A stretch of 64,000 bases of DNA from Dendrolimus kikuchii (taxonomy: Eukaryota; Arthropoda; Insecta; Lepidoptera; Lasiocampidae), in the NCBI GenBank assembly GCA_019925095.2, contig CM034405.1:11542401-11606400 (forward strand), given 5' to 3'. The notes beneath the pieces are model-generated. The model did no database searches. It had not been told where the DNA came from and saw only the letters and a list, made by a program, of their open reading frames with translations. Of the stretch, positions 44,661-56,404 are shown one piece after another. How positions within the stretch are numbered: the first letter of the stretch is position 1; each line of letters opens with the position of its first letter. A program made the position numbers and the translations under genes.

Positions 44661-44946
44661 CACTGTGTCAGATCCGAAACCGTGAAAATAAGATCCAAAG
44701 TAACTGTATAATTATTTGTATGGGTAGTTTCGCACTAGATCCGATTTCCGACATCTGTGAAAATCCATTCCGGAGAAGATTATTGATGGACCGAAGTAGC
44801 TATATTATTATTATTTGTATATTCGAAAAGGTGGTCCCTGAATTGCTAGGATTGGGATCAGAGATCAGACTAGAGCGAAAAGTAATATCCGAAATCAGTC
44901 AGAGTTTTCTAGATCAGTATTTTCACGGATTCGGATCGGACACAGT
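44661..44946. mobile_element. Short MITE-like element with about 29-bp inverted ends
   Basis: CACTGTGTCAGATCCGAAAC with CGTGAAAATA at 44661-44690 pairs with 44918-44946 (TATTTTCACGGATTCGGATC, GGACACAGT). The same GATCCGA..C.GTGAAAAT motif recurs inside at about 44738-44765. No transposase, and target duplication is unclear. Confidence 0.7.
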
Positions 44947-47811
44947 ACGTAACCGCTCTTACTCATATAATAAATCGTTTAGGCTACTACATAATACATA
45001 TACAAAATATAACATCCTAACTTCGGCACATAAATGTAAAATTAAAATAGTCGAAATTATAAGGGTGAAAACATACATGAAGTACAGGCCCAGAGCTGTC
45101 ATTAAGTAGTCAACGAATGCTATCTGGTAGTTATGTTCCCTGTAATTTTGATACAAACGTTTTAGGCGTGTATAAACTCGGGTCAGGACTATGAGGGTAA
45201 TAGGGCAAATTCATAGATTTCCGGATGATTGCAGTTCGTGCGTGACTGAACGACCGAGTGAACTTAGCGGTGTTGTACCGCTATAACTGAATTATATACC
45301 GCTGCTTTTGATCGCGAGTTGCTCAAGGTTCCCTCCATAAAATTGTCCGTACAAGGTTTATCTGAAAAATATGGTGAAGTAATACAGTTTAAATTAAGAT
45401 ATAGTATCATCATTGACATTTATTTTTTATTCCATAATAAGAATATTCAAAAAATACATCTTATCTTCCATTGTTCATATAATCTAGTCCAATTGGTTGT
45501 TTTTTAATGAATTACATTGATTCAAAAAGGAGAAAAGCTTTTATTATTACCATCATCTTGGTTACATTTGAAATAGTCAATTCAGATTCTTGATTATTTA
45601 TTATTTTACGTAAGAATTACATAGTTAATTAACGTTATTGTAAACAAAAGATAATATTCATTACGACATAACTTTAATTCATCTGAAAATAAAAGGCGTT
45701 CCACTATCAACAACCTTAACATTGTCTTTAAATTCACTTTGCCTGTTTATCTCTTTACCTACTAATGTCACATATTAGGCAAGAATGACAAGGCCTAAAG
45801 GGAACGCGACGACTTTGTTTATTTATGGAAATTATGTATATAAATACGTAATTAAAGTATTAACTATTATCCAGTAATATGTGGCAATATGAAGTCTTAA
45901 CTTGCAATGACATAATAATCCACTTTAAAATCTATAACAATATTTACATTGATTTTTTCTGTCTCTGAGACTAACAAAATAGGTAGACCGAACCCCGAAC
46001 TCTCCAAGTGAAGCTGGCTAAAGAAAGTCAATTTTGGAGGAAGCCACAATTCGTTGCAAGAAGTAAGAAAGAAGAAAACTTATTAAATAATCGAATTAGT
46101 ACGGATAAAGGCCGAATAGATATAAATTTTAGTATAGATGCTATTTTAAAATGTAATATCCTGGGCCTGTATAATATGTATTATTACCATCAAATTCGTT
46201 AGACCACATGCTACAAGGCTAAAGATTTATTATTTTCTATAGGCTTCTTAAAAAATCGTAGTAGCTCTGTGGCTAAACGCACACGTATTAAAAACTCGCG
46301 CTCAAATTCTGGGCGGAAAGTTTTTTGACTTAATGTGAATATTGTTACAATTACTACGTAGTGACGGAAACCTACAACACAATGAGATAAAAATTCTGTG
46401 AAATCCATCAATCCGCTTTGGATGGGAGGTATACAATACGTTTCTCTGAAATCGAAAGGCCAGAGCCCAGAAGTGAGACGTATGTATAATTGTATATATG
46501 TTTTAATGTTCATGGAATCTATGAAAATTCATTCAACACTTTTAATTTAAATCCAAATAGATGTTAGTTATTAAATTCGTGACTATCCTAATTTATGGAA
46601 TAGTTTATAATTATATGTTATCGTACGTTGATAATGCTGTTGTCACTAATGCAAAATTTGACGGAAACACTTGCGTGAACTCTATTTCGAGACAAAGAAG
46701 TAAAATACTTTAAAAATATTTTATTATTTTAATACTTTAAGTTTTAACTTTAAGTTCAAATTTAAGTTAGGGCGATCGTTAACTGCATTGAGTACAAAAC
46801 AAAATATTTTATTTTATTTTATGAATGATTTGAAATTTGTATTTATATGAAACATGGATATAGGTCTTATATGATGGTGAGAGCATGTTTTATAATTTTC
46901 TGGCATAGACATTTTTCTTATATTATATGTATTATTATATATTATGAGTTCAATTTCAAAACTTTAACATTTGTATTGGAAAATCGCATATTTCGTTTAG
47001 TGACACTTTGATTATAAAGTGATATATGTACATAGGGATTACTAGACATTGTTGAAGTGAAGTAATATTCAAAATTTGACGACGAAAATAACTGTGCATT
47101 TAAATTGTTAATAAGTTGCTTTAAGTATCGAAAGGACTGTGAAATGAAGCTAGGTAAAATCTCATTTTCAGTTGTCTAACAAAATTATATTGGAGTCAAT
47201 TTTGTTTAATACCGTCAGGGGTTAGTTGCTCCCTAGGGGTTAATTTGCGCGGGTTGAAGTTACAAGCCGTATGTGGTTTACAGGATTCTAACAAATTTAG
47301 AAAGCAGGTAGGTCCGGCCACTTACCAGTCTAGGGTTGCTATGTGATAGACTTGTGACGCAAGTATATGGAATTGTAAGTCGTATATTCACTCTTGCGAT
47401 TTTTCCAGAATGAGCTATTTAAACAGGGCGTAAACAGATATTGAACTTCTTGATAAGGTATGCTACGCTTAGGTTCCCTTAGTGTTACCAAGATTAATTT
47501 TGGATGTTTCTTCATTTTGATGAATTTATTACGCCAAAATACTAAGACATTCAGATTATCATCTTCATTAGGTACATTTTAGAGCTTGATTCGAAATTTT
47601 ATAACCCAGAGACTAAATTGTATACCTACCTCGACATTTTTGAGCACTGATAAAAAAAAATTGCTTTAAGTTTCCTCAATCTGAAAACCCTGAATGTTGT
47701 AACAACATACCATTAGGCGGACTCAAATGATCTCAGATGTTCGTCGCTTGTTCGGAATACTGTATATGAACTGGGCTGCATTTATCCGATTTTTTTACCA
47801 TTTTATTATAT
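44947..47811. other. Long non-coding stretch, one LINE-tail scrap
   Basis: About 2.9 kb with no gene. At 46440-46480 GGCCAGAGCCCAGAAGTGAG then ACGTATGT is a LINE-tail scrap. A patch at 47215-47360 (GGGGTTAGTTGCTCCCTAGG) is GC-richer and unassigned. Confidence 0.4.
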
Positions 47812-47998
47812 ACTAGCTGATGTCCGCGACTTCGTCCGCGTGGTGCGGTTTTTTAACTGTCCCACGGGAGCTCTTTAATCAAAAGTATCCTATATGTTGA
47901 CCAGGGATATAAGCTACCACCATACAAAATTTCATTTAAATCGGTTCAGTCGTTTCGGAGATTAGCCGGTACAAACACACAGACCAACAGAGAAACAA
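47812..47998 (-). mobile_element. Helitron-like relic
   Basis: Starts ACTAGCTGATGTCCGCGACT with TCGTCCGCGTGG, the reverse of a CCGCGGAC...CTAGT end, and continues TTTAAATCGGTTCAGTCGTT. The other end is lost in A-rich DNA. Confidence 0.65.
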
Positions 47999-48789
47999 AA
48001 AAATAAAAAAAAAATATCTAAATTAGTTCTATTTTATTTCTTACATCTCCCTGACTCGGTTTTTAGCATTTTTTTTCATTGTACAGAAATTCGACCTCTA
48101 CAATTTTATTTTATGCATAGATTATTAATATTTATTATATATCTTTATAATCTTGCAAAAACGGTTTATAATATAGTAAAAATTTCATTAAAATGTACAT
48201 AGAGTGGTTTAAATTGTTTTCACAGATTTGTAGTTTATTTTCCAATGAACAACTGGCATCTTTACATTTTGATATGGCAACCCTTATCAGTGTCCCAATT
48301 TCAGTGCCTTTACTGCAATATGATGTTATATGCCGCTAACCCCAATTGATGCTACCGTCAGATAGTTCCTTAAATAAGGTATGAATCCGTTAGTTATGTA
48401 CGTTATGAAGGAAAGAAAATTCCATGTATTAACAATCTACTCGGGTTTAAAGGTGGGCCCAAATAGGGTGTTACGGTTCTGCCCTTTTAAAGTCGTTATA
48501 ACTTCTATATTAAGGTGAATTTTCCATGGCAATGTTTGTATTAAACCGCGTAGACTTAAACAATATAACAAATAAAAATCGTTTAACAAAAAAATATTTG
48601 TGGGCTGTATTTAATGATTTTTTAACTGAGTTTTCGAAATATATTTATTATATTCGTAATATACTATTAAAACAATAATGCTCTTTTGTACTCAATATAT
48701 TTTTTTTATTGCCACAAGAACTCTGATGGTCTCTGAGTTTGAGCGGGCTAAGCCTTTGCTGGCCGAACTCACTACGCAGAAGCTCTGAT
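47999..48789. other. Non-coding DNA, no feature recognised
   Basis: AT-rich, no supportable feature. Confidence 0.35.
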
Positions 48790-48920
48790 AATGAAAATGA
48801 ATGTATTTATTTCAAAATGGAATCTTACAAATTACTTTTTGAAAGTCATTAAACTACTTCTCATAGAAGAAGCGGTGCAACAAATTCGCCAGCAACATAT
48901 ATTTATTTTATAATTATTAT
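48790..48920. repeat. LINE-tail repeat (CTTTTTGAAAGTCATTAAAC type)
   Basis: TTATTTCAAAATGGAATCTT, ACAAATTACTTTTTGAAAGT, GAAGAAGCGGTGCAACAAA. Related to 61670-61885 and known to me from lepidopteran LINE 3' ends. Confidence 0.5.
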
Positions 48921-49009
48921 TATTCGTCTTTTTAAAATATTGTTTATACTATTACAATTGCATTATCCCCATTCAGTGCGATCATCTAACTAATCTTTCT
49001 CCATATAAC

Positions 49010-49214
49010 TAAGTAGCGGCCCGGCGCGGTTTCACCCGCACTCTGTCCCGCTCCCGTGGTATATAGCGTCATGTTATATGGCATATGATACTCCCTGTTA
49101 ACGTAGCTTTCGAACTGAAAAATATTTTTTTAAATTAGTTTAGTAAATCCAGAGATTACCCCCTACTACCTCACAAGCTCACAAACTTTACCTCTTTATA
49201 ATATTAGTATAGAT
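49010..49214 (-). mobile_element. Helitron-like relic
   Basis: Right end CCTCTTTATAATATTAGTAT with AGAT is the reverse of the standard 5' end. The left part AGCGGCCCGGCGCGGTTTCA resembles the reverse of the 3' end. Confidence 0.68.
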
Positions 49215-49465
49215 AAGCCTTCTCGCACAAACGTTGCTTTACTATTTTTTTAATTTTGTTTATTGAGAGCTCTTAAACGTTTTCTGGGAGTTATTCTAGA
49301 GCATTACACTTGTCCCACGAAATTATTCTAAACTTTATGGAGCCTACATGTGGGATTTTCTAATTGAAAATAAAGACAAATACATAATTCTATATTGCTC
49401 AACAAAATAATAAGTTTCCGTAATGTATACTTATTTGACTCTGGCTTTCAAAAACCCTTTAAAAA

Positions 49466-50440
49466 AACGGACAAGTTGAAAAACGAATGGCAACGGATGA
49501 GTGGAAAAACGAATCGCAACGGACAAGTGGAAAAACGAATGGCAACGGATAAGTGGAAAAATTAATCACATCGGACAAGTGGAAAAAAAATTCTACTTAT
49601 CCGTTGCCATTCGTTTTTCCACTTGTCCATTGCGATTCGTTTTTCCACTTATCCGTTGCCATTCGTTTTTCCACTTGTCCGTTGAAGTTTCACTTCTAAT
49701 ATGTGTCCCAGCACACATTTCGATTTTTCGCAGGTTTACTGCAAATTATGATTTGGTTAGGTTAGGTACTACATATCTTATTTTATCAAACAGAAAACTG
49801 ACTTCGATCCGGAACCAAAAAACCATCCATAGTCTACTCTAAAAGTATTTATTAATAGTATATAATATAGGCTCGGAACATCGCACTTTCCGATGCGCAG
49901 AACGCAATTTTAGGTATTAGAGGGACAAGGTCGTCGGAGGACGAGGTATATCCTTGCTCGCTCTCTCGCTCGCTTTCTCGTTTACGGGACTTCCCCGGCA
50001 CTCAGCTCACCAGGGTTACGAGTTAAGCGCTTTCGGAGCTAGATATAGCGCTTTTTAGGGCAACTCAGCTCTCAATTTTATTAAACAACTTCCAGCGCAA
50101 AATCTTACGCTTTTTATAATATCAAAAAGTGTCGCGACAGCATATGTCTAACTATTATAGTTATGCCGCAACAAGTGTTCTTTTATTTAAAAAAATTAAT
50201 TATAATGCCACCACTAGAAAAGACTCTTTATTTGTATCTTGGTATTCATCCTTATCAAATTAAATTACTTCATATTCAAGAATGCTTCAATACCTTATAT
50301 AAATTTTTGAATTATTCAATTTGGACATTCCATTCGAAAGATATCACGAGTTTAAAAATGTAAGTGTTAGAACACGCGGCCGTGACGCTTTTTCGTGACA
50401 GAAAAATTCTAAGACCCCGTCTATATAGAAGTTTCATTTC
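49466..50440 (-). mobile_element. Unrecognised hairpin-ended element, copy 2 (inverted)
   Basis: The hairpin side is at the left (49466-49685, arms about 120 and 94 bp of the same 26-bp unit). Next comes GAAGTTTCACTTC at 49684-49696, the body, then ATATAGAAGTTTCATTTC at 50423-50440. Body blocks shared with copy 1 are TCGCACTTTCCGATGCGC, GGTCGTCGGAGGACGAGGT, CTCTCGCTCGCTTTCTCGTT, AAACAACTTCCAGCGCAAAA and GTCGCGACAGCATATGTCTA. About 100 bases of copy 1's body downstream of GATGTTCCGAGCC are replaced by a short TATATA stretch, and copy 1's 320-base insert is absent. Confidence 0.75.
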
Positions 50441-50697
50441 AAAAAAGGAAAGCACAATAAATTAAGCTAAATACAGAAGCATTATATGTACTAATACGAA
50501 GTGAATGAAAAGTCTTACAATTCAGTTACTTTGCAGTCGTCGCCCACCGAAAACGGGGAGGCTAATAAACTAATGCGCCAATGCAGCATATTATATAACT
50601 GGTAGGTACTTATTTTTGCTAGGTTTGGTGTTACGATTTTCATTATTTTAAGTGCTTGTTTTACCACACCCTAGTAAGATAAGCACATACACGACCA
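50441..50697. other. Non-coding DNA, no feature recognised
   Basis: No supportable feature in about 250 bases. Confidence 0.3.
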
Positions 50698-50990
50698 TTA
50701 AAAGTATGTTTTTAATAGATTATAAACTAGTACAATGAAGAAAAATTTACTTGTGTCGTATTTTACAAAACAAGATTTCAGATTATAAATAGAATAAATA
50801 CTAAAGCCTAGGTCATGGAAGTCAATGGTTAAGGTTTCCAGAAGGCTGGTTACGTTACCTCCCTGAATCAACATATTGATCCGTTGTCCTAGGTAGAAAC
50901 CAGCCCTCTTGTCACTTGAAGAGTCGATTAGGTGTCTTGAGAGCTCTTCGTAGAGACTCATGACCCCAGGACTGTACTGTCCAAGTTTCC
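50698..50990 (-). pseudogene. Unassigned coding-like fragment
   Basis: The minus strand gives KLGQYSPGVMSLYEELSRHL, IDSSSDKRAGFYLGQRINML and IQGGNVTSLLET before losing protein-like character after LGFSIYS. An in-frame stop lies just upstream of KLGQ, and a neighbouring frame is open further upstream. The composition and 'LGQR...IQ.GN..S+L' pattern look like real protein and faintly recall C-terminal segments of lepidopteran transposon proteins, but I cannot name a family. A decayed host exon is the alternative. Confidence 0.4.
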
Positions 50991-51149
50991 TTCAACAGCA
51001 AACGCCACAAACATATATCTCTCACTGTGGATTGCATAACTACTTCGCTTGAGTGATTCAGCTGTTTCCGCCGACGAACTGATCTAGCTGTGTTTGGTAA
51101 ATGGATGTTAAATATCCCAAAATGCGAAATATTTTGCTTGATGACTTAT

Positions 51150-51253
51150 CTACGTTTTAACGGTTTTATCCGCGGCACTTTATTTTCGACGTTTCGGCCA
51201 CTTTTCAGTAGCCAATAAAATAAAGTTCCGCGTTTAAAACCGTCAAAACGTAG
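51150..51253. mobile_element. Compact foldback element related to 7620-8191
   Basis: Arms 51150-51186 (CTACGTTTTAACGGTTTTAT, CCGCGGCAC) and 51214-51253 are near reverse complements, separated by a loop containing TTTCGGCCACTTTTCAGTAG. The larger element at 7620-8191 carries the same arm start and the same CGGCCACTTTTCAGT block next to its arm, so this looks like an internally deleted or basal form. Confidence 0.75.
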
Positions 51254-51332
51254 TTTTAATTATGTATACTAGTCGTGATAAATTAAGAAAATACGATGGT
51301 GATTTAACTTTATTTGAAAGTAACCATATTAT

Positions 51333-51350
51333 CACACACACACACACACA
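51333..51350. repeat. (CA)n microsatellite
   Basis: A short pure CA run directly abuts the 3' end of the LINE fragment to its right (ATATAACTTCACGCC). Confidence 0.8.
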
Positions 51351-51355
51351 TATAA

Positions 51356-51682
51356 CTTCACGCCAGTTCCCTTGCGGGGTAGGCACGAACAACAGAGCGC
51401 CATTTAGGCCCATTCTTACACACCTCACTTGCTTCTTTGACATTCATAACTCTTGTCATGCACACTCGTCTGTTCTTAAGGCTCCTGACATCATCCTCCG
51501 CTAGTACACGATCAATTTGATCATGGAAGGTGTGTCGTGGCCTTCCACGACTTCTGCATCCATCCACTTTTGCATTGTATATCTGTTTAGTCATTCTTTC
51601 ATCATGCATTCTTTCCACATGCCCGAACCACCGGAGCATTCCTTTCCTTACCTTCACCCCGACACTCTCTTTCAGACCATAT
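51356..51682 (-). pseudogene. LINE C-terminal fragment, (TATG)n-tailed family
   Basis: Minus strand gives open MKVRKGMLRWFGHVERMHDE, RMTKQIYNAKVDGCRSRGRP and KEASEVCKNGPKWRSVVRAY. It is nearly identical to 43931-44225 and truncated at MKVRK (51657), with ESVG-coding bases to about 51682. Frame intact. Confidence 0.8.
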
Positions 51683-52755
51683 TATCAATATGTTTAATAT
51701 TGTTGCTCCCTGTATTAAGGTCCTGGAGACGGATTCAAAACAAAAAAAATGCTTTAGAAGATGTATGTTATTGGTGGCAATTGCTTCTTCTAAATAAAAC
51801 TCGATGTGGACTGATATGACTTATTATTACGATATTTACAATATTTATAATTAATTTAAACATAGATAAGTACAGAGAATAATGGTAGTAATCGTAGAAA
51901 GAGTAGTCTAACAATAGTGGTTAGTGGCGTTTCGGCCTTCAAGGCCGCTTCTTATGTGGCATTTTCTGTTCGACGTCTAGCTGCTAAATGCGCGAGCTAT
52001 TGGCGTCAGCGGTGAGCGGGGTGCGGAGAAGGTGTGCTCCGGCAGGCAAGTCTGACTGGCGCTCTCTATACGCAACATATGTATCTGTTTTAATTTTTAA
52101 AATGTACATTTGTTTCTATCCGGTTTTCGTGTGCGTTTTTATCTAAAATTTTCTAGAGTACAGAAGACATTAAGTTTCATTGTTTGTTATTGTTTTCTAA
52201 GAAACTTTTGCAATACCATAAATGCAATAAACAGCTTCGAAAGAATTAGATGACACTGCGTTTTATGTAAATTCAAATAGTTGTTTATGAAGCCCCTGCG
52301 GTTAGAGTTAATGAAATGGCGCGCATTTATACAAGTCTCGTGTGTGTGTGTATCCATGTAGAATACGAAATTCATAAAAATATCCGATTGAATGTTGAAC
52401 TGAGCAGTATTATCGTATGAGGTACGAAATATAAGGGCTCTCTGTGAACATATCAAATTGTTGAATACGCAAATTACTGAATGACGTATAATTTTTTTAA
52501 TCTTTATAAACCCAAAAGTTTACTTTCGGAAATAATATCATATCTTACCGGTGGTTCATTTGTCTTGCTATCAGTTAAAATTTGAGATACGCTCCATACA
52601 ATTATTGTTAAAATTTAAACGTTGGTAAGGTAAGTGAATGTAATGGTAGACGTAAGTAAGATATGAAGGAACCGATCATAAATAATTGTCATGGAGTCTG
52701 ATTAAAATTATCTAATATTATAAAATTCTAAACATGCCGTGTCTGTACATTGAAG
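51683..52755. other. Non-coding DNA, no feature recognised
   Basis: A GC-rich patch at 51915-52075 (GGCGTTTCGGCCTTCAAGGC hairpin) is unassigned. No gene. Confidence 0.35.
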
Positions 52756-53026
52756 TTATTTAAAAAAATCAACTGGAATAGACCATATAAACGATGGAGA
52801 GCACTACGCAATTTTTTTTAGATTTCTTGTCTGTTTATTCGGGTTTCACGTAAAAATTACGGGGCCGATTTCGATACGACAGTAAATTCTTAGACTTAAA
52901 ATCTATGGTACGTTTTTTACCTGGGAATCCCCCGGGAATTTTTCGGGGAATGATTGGTATAAAATAGACAGTTAAAAAAATTACTTTCAATGTGAGTTAT
53001 TTATTCACTGATCGATAGAAAATTTA

Positions 53027-53197
53027 GGGCCGATTTTTAAATCACCAGATAAAAGTTAACAGTTCAAATACATTATAACCTGACTAGATTCAAAAATGAA
53101 AATTTATGTTTTATTCATGCAACTGACATTTTTAATTTTGCCATGTTGTATTTTATTCTGATGAATAACTTTTATCTGGTTATTGAATAATCGGTCT
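53027..53197. mobile_element. Harbinger-like MITE (171 bp) with TTA flanks
   Basis: Starts GGGCCGATTTTTAAATCACC with AGATAAAAGTTA and ends TAACTTTTATCTGGTTATTG with AATAATCGGTCT; the ends are inverted repeats. TTA lies on both sides (53024-53026 and 53198-53200). The sister Helitron-like copy has an uninterrupted site here (AAATTTTATGTAATAAAA near 37787-37804). A 3-bp TTA duplication with GGGCC-type ends fits the PIF/Harbinger group. Confidence 0.85.
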
Positions 53198-53479
53198 TTA
53201 ATGTAATAAAATGTGCGTTATTTTTATGCCGGAAATCCCAGGAGACCCGCGGGAGCAGTTTAAAGTTGTTCGGGTGTATAAATAAGCTTTTTTAAAAAGT
53301 TTTTTAAATACAAACTTTTGAGATCCTGGATATTATGTAGCCGCAGAGTGCTAGCCAAGACAAGTAAAACGAGCCCAAACACGATGGGTCTATCTTGTTT
53401 AGTACATGAGTTCCTATGGCCATCTTCCGACTCCATCATCAGATCAGCTCCACGGTATCATAATATTGCATTGCCACGC

Positions 53480-53506
53480 GATATATATATATATATATAT
53501 ATATAT
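53480..53506. repeat. (TA)n microsatellite
   Basis: A pure TA run within the Helitron-like copy. Confidence 0.9.
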
Positions 53507-53752
53507 ACGTGCAAAATTTCAGCTCAATCGGAAACCGGGAAGTTGGTCAAATTTAACTTGCAAGATTCCACCCGAACTTACATACATACATACATAAATA
53601 AATAGGTACATCCATTCCAAGTTAAATAAAAGCTTGTAAAATTAGCTTATTCCGACATAGTTTTCACTAAAACGATAGTTGCAGTTTTTATGTCACGGGA
53701 TTCCCGCGGGAGTTTCAAGTCAAGCGTAGACGAAATCGCGGGCATATCCTAG

Positions 53753-54389
53753 TTGGTAATATAAATGTCGCCTTACCGAATTCTGTACAATGTAGTTTAT
53801 CAAATTGCACATACCAAGATTAGGCCGTGTACCTATAAATTACAGCTAGTATGAATATGAATTTCATTGCTGGAGAAAGAATCTATTTTTAGTGTTGTAG
53901 GTTTACCGCAGCGTACGTATAGTCTGTGGTTTTATTTTCAACTTTAGCAAAGTGAACTTTATCGTTTTGTCTCAAGTATGCGTTTAAGAATAAACCGGTC
54001 CGCTTTTCATTTCACACTCGCATTCGACTCCTTTCGCTTGACGGCGCGACAAGTTCCCGTCAACTCCCACAAAGCTTTTGAATAAAGACTACGTTGTTTG
54101 CGCTCTTTTCGGGTGAAACTTTTTAACGCCCTTTTTTACTATTTGTTTGTGAATTGTTACACTGTACATTGTATTCAAAAGGTGCTAATTTGCAAACTGA
54201 CTTTGCAACGTGTTGCTTTATTGGTCTCTAAACGGAGCATTTAAAAGTTTTCTATTGGCAATGCGATTGTTGAAACTTTGTTCCACTGCACAATTTTATA
54301 GATTTAAAGTTTATATATTCAAAAAGTTTATTTAGAAATGTTAAATAAAGAAATGAAGGTAAATAGTAATAGTATTTATTATCTATTAT
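53753..54389. other. Non-coding DNA, no feature recognised
   Basis: A stretch at 53990-54130 is GC-richer (TTGACGGCGCGACAAG). No family or gene assigned. Confidence 0.35.
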
Positions 54390-55115
54390 ACATAAAAATC
54401 AATGTTTGTATGTTCGTCCTCTATCTGTTTCCAAACTATTGATCAGATTGTGATGAAACTTTAGCAGGGTGTTATGGGAACGCCCTTGAAGGTTTATCGC
54501 CCAAAAAAAGCCTATTTTTTATGTATAAAACTCTTCTGTCCGTGTGTACGTTACTGCTGAACTCTTCCTAAACGGTCGGATCGATTTTGATGAAATTTTG
54601 TGTGTGTGTTTTTGAGTGGCTCTCGGGATGGTTAAGATTCAAATGTGAACTAGGTACTTGGTGCTGCAATCAGGTTCCAGGTAAAATTATTTTTGTTTGT
54701 GTTTAAGTGGGTTCCGGGATGGTTTAGATACACAAATAGATACGATAGATAACGATATTTATATGTACAATTTTCTTCTGTACATGTGTATAACACTGAA
54801 CCGCTCTACCGATTTAGATGAATTTTTTATGTATGTTTCAGCGTGTCCCGGGATGGCTTAGATTCACAATTGGACCTGGTACATGGCACTGCAATCGGGT
54901 TCTAGATTTTTATTTTTTAAGGGCACGTCAACGTCTACCGGGTACATCCTGGGAGCGATTTATAGCTGTTCTGGTGCATAAAAATTAGCTTATTCCAACA
55001 CAGTTTTCACTACAACGATACCTTATATTCTTTTATAAAAGTTGCGGTAAGTTTTGTCCCAGGAATCGTACAGAAATTTCAAGTCAAGCGTGGACGAAGT
55101 CGTGGCCATATCCTA
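54390..55115 (+). mobile_element. Composite Helitron-like/LINE-tail repeats
   Basis: Three successive blocks each contain a GATTTTGATGAAATTTT-like phrase and CGGGATGGTT.AGATTC or similar (about 54590, 54720, 54820-54860), a tandemly repeated interior. From 54955 to 55114 the sequence matches the 3' end of the CCCGCGGGAAT family and ends CATATCCTAG|T. Confidence 0.55.
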
Positions 55116-55437
55116 GTTATAAAATAAAAACTTTCATGCTTAACTTTATATGCTGGAGTTATCCCAGGTTTATTAGAACCTTAAATTTTTCTTATCTTTA
55201 TTTAAAAACGTGACCTTTACAACGATTTTATAGGCTTATTAATTTACTATTAGAAAAAATATTCTGTGAAGAAAAACCCCGTTTTAAAACTTTCTAGTTA
55301 GGCTTCGCCATTTTCAGTGCCGTAGCTATTTTAGCAAAAACCTTTGTAGAACCGTGTTGCAGATACCGTTTTATTGGGCGAACATAGTTCTGAGTATTAT
55401 CTATACAGATAAATAAAATTGAAGTGTCTGTTTGTAA

Positions 55438-55470
55438 TCTATACTAATATTATAAACAGAAAAGATTTGT
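55438..55470 (+). mobile_element. Helitron-like 5' end
   Basis: TCTATACTAATATTATAAAC matches the standard 5' end. No matching body follows directly. The next 3' ends in the same orientation lie at 56345 and 56579. Confidence 0.6.
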
Positions 55471-56111
55471 ATCGAAGAGTGTGCTATGATATTAGACGTG
55501 ATTGATCTATGGCTCTTGAATAAATATAACTTCGATCTTAAACACGACTTTTATTTTCACTTTAGTAAGTATCTTTCAGTCGTACAAAATGGTGTCTCTT
55601 TTTTAACTGAATTCAAAACCCGAGTCCTTTTTACATTTTTGAATTCGAACCACGTCTTAGCTAACATAGCCATATAGGAATTGATTAACAATAACAAAAG
55701 TAGATCATTAAGTAATTGATAAATTAAATAAATAACAAAATTGAAGTAGATATTTATATATAATTTATTTTATGATCAGAAATTATGATATACATGAATG
55801 CTAAACGTAGGATAGATCAAAAGAATGGTGTTGCTACATTTTTCATAAGGTAGCACTTGTCAAACTTCAAAAGCCAAATGCCAAAAGATTGACCTTGAAC
55901 TTGACCTACTTTTGTTTATGAGAATTAGATTTAAATACAAGTTTAAATTATTACGAAAGTTTCTAATAGAAATTAAATGAAATCTAAGTAATGTGTAACC
56001 AAATAATTGAGTTGGAAACCAGAGCGTGTGCTAACCAGGATCGTGGGATATTAATTAAGCAAAGGAAATAATATAAAACTATCTACAACCAAACGTGGTA
56101 AGTGCATCCAC
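55471..56111. other. Non-coding DNA, no feature recognised
   Basis: May be interior or later insertion between the Helitron-like 5' end at 55438 and the bodies beginning at 56112. No gene. Confidence 0.35.
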
Positions 56112-56345
56112 TACAGTAATTTTGTATGTTTGTAACGAATAAACTCAAAAACTACTGGACAGATTTCAAAAATTCTTTCACCATTCCAATGTTACATTAC
56201 CCCTGATTAATATAGGCTATATAAAAAGTAGAGATTCCTACTAAAACTTCAATAATGTATACCATCAATCTAAACAAAATACTTGGCGCTGGAATCGGGT
56301 TCTAGATTTTTATTTTTTCGGGGCAGGACAACGTTTGTTCAGACC
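56112..56345 (+). mobile_element. Helitron-like (LEP1-type) body
   Basis: TTTTGTATGTTTGTAACGAA, TAAACTCAAAAACTACTGGA, TATAGGCTATATAAAAAGTA, CGCTGGAATCGGGTTCTAGA and CGGGGCAGGACAACG appear in the normal order. Closely matches the family, lacking only a clean end. Confidence 0.75.
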
Positions 56346-56404
56346 GATAGTGTCAAAATAAAAATGTGAAAAAAATCAGGGGATAATTCGGACCAGGATA
56401 TTCC

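Larger units (their letters stand above)
52756..53752 (+). mobile_element. Long Helitron-like element, copy 2, interrupted by a MITE
   Basis: TTTAAAAAAATCAACTGGAA and ATAAACGATGGAGAGCACTA at the start, GGCCGATTTCGATACGAC in the body, and TCAAGCGTAGACGAAATCGC, GGGCATATCCTAG|T at the end. It parallels 37541-38462 block by block. It contains a 171-bp insertion at 53027-53197 and a (TA)n run at 53480-53506 that copy 1 lacks. Confidence 0.72.
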
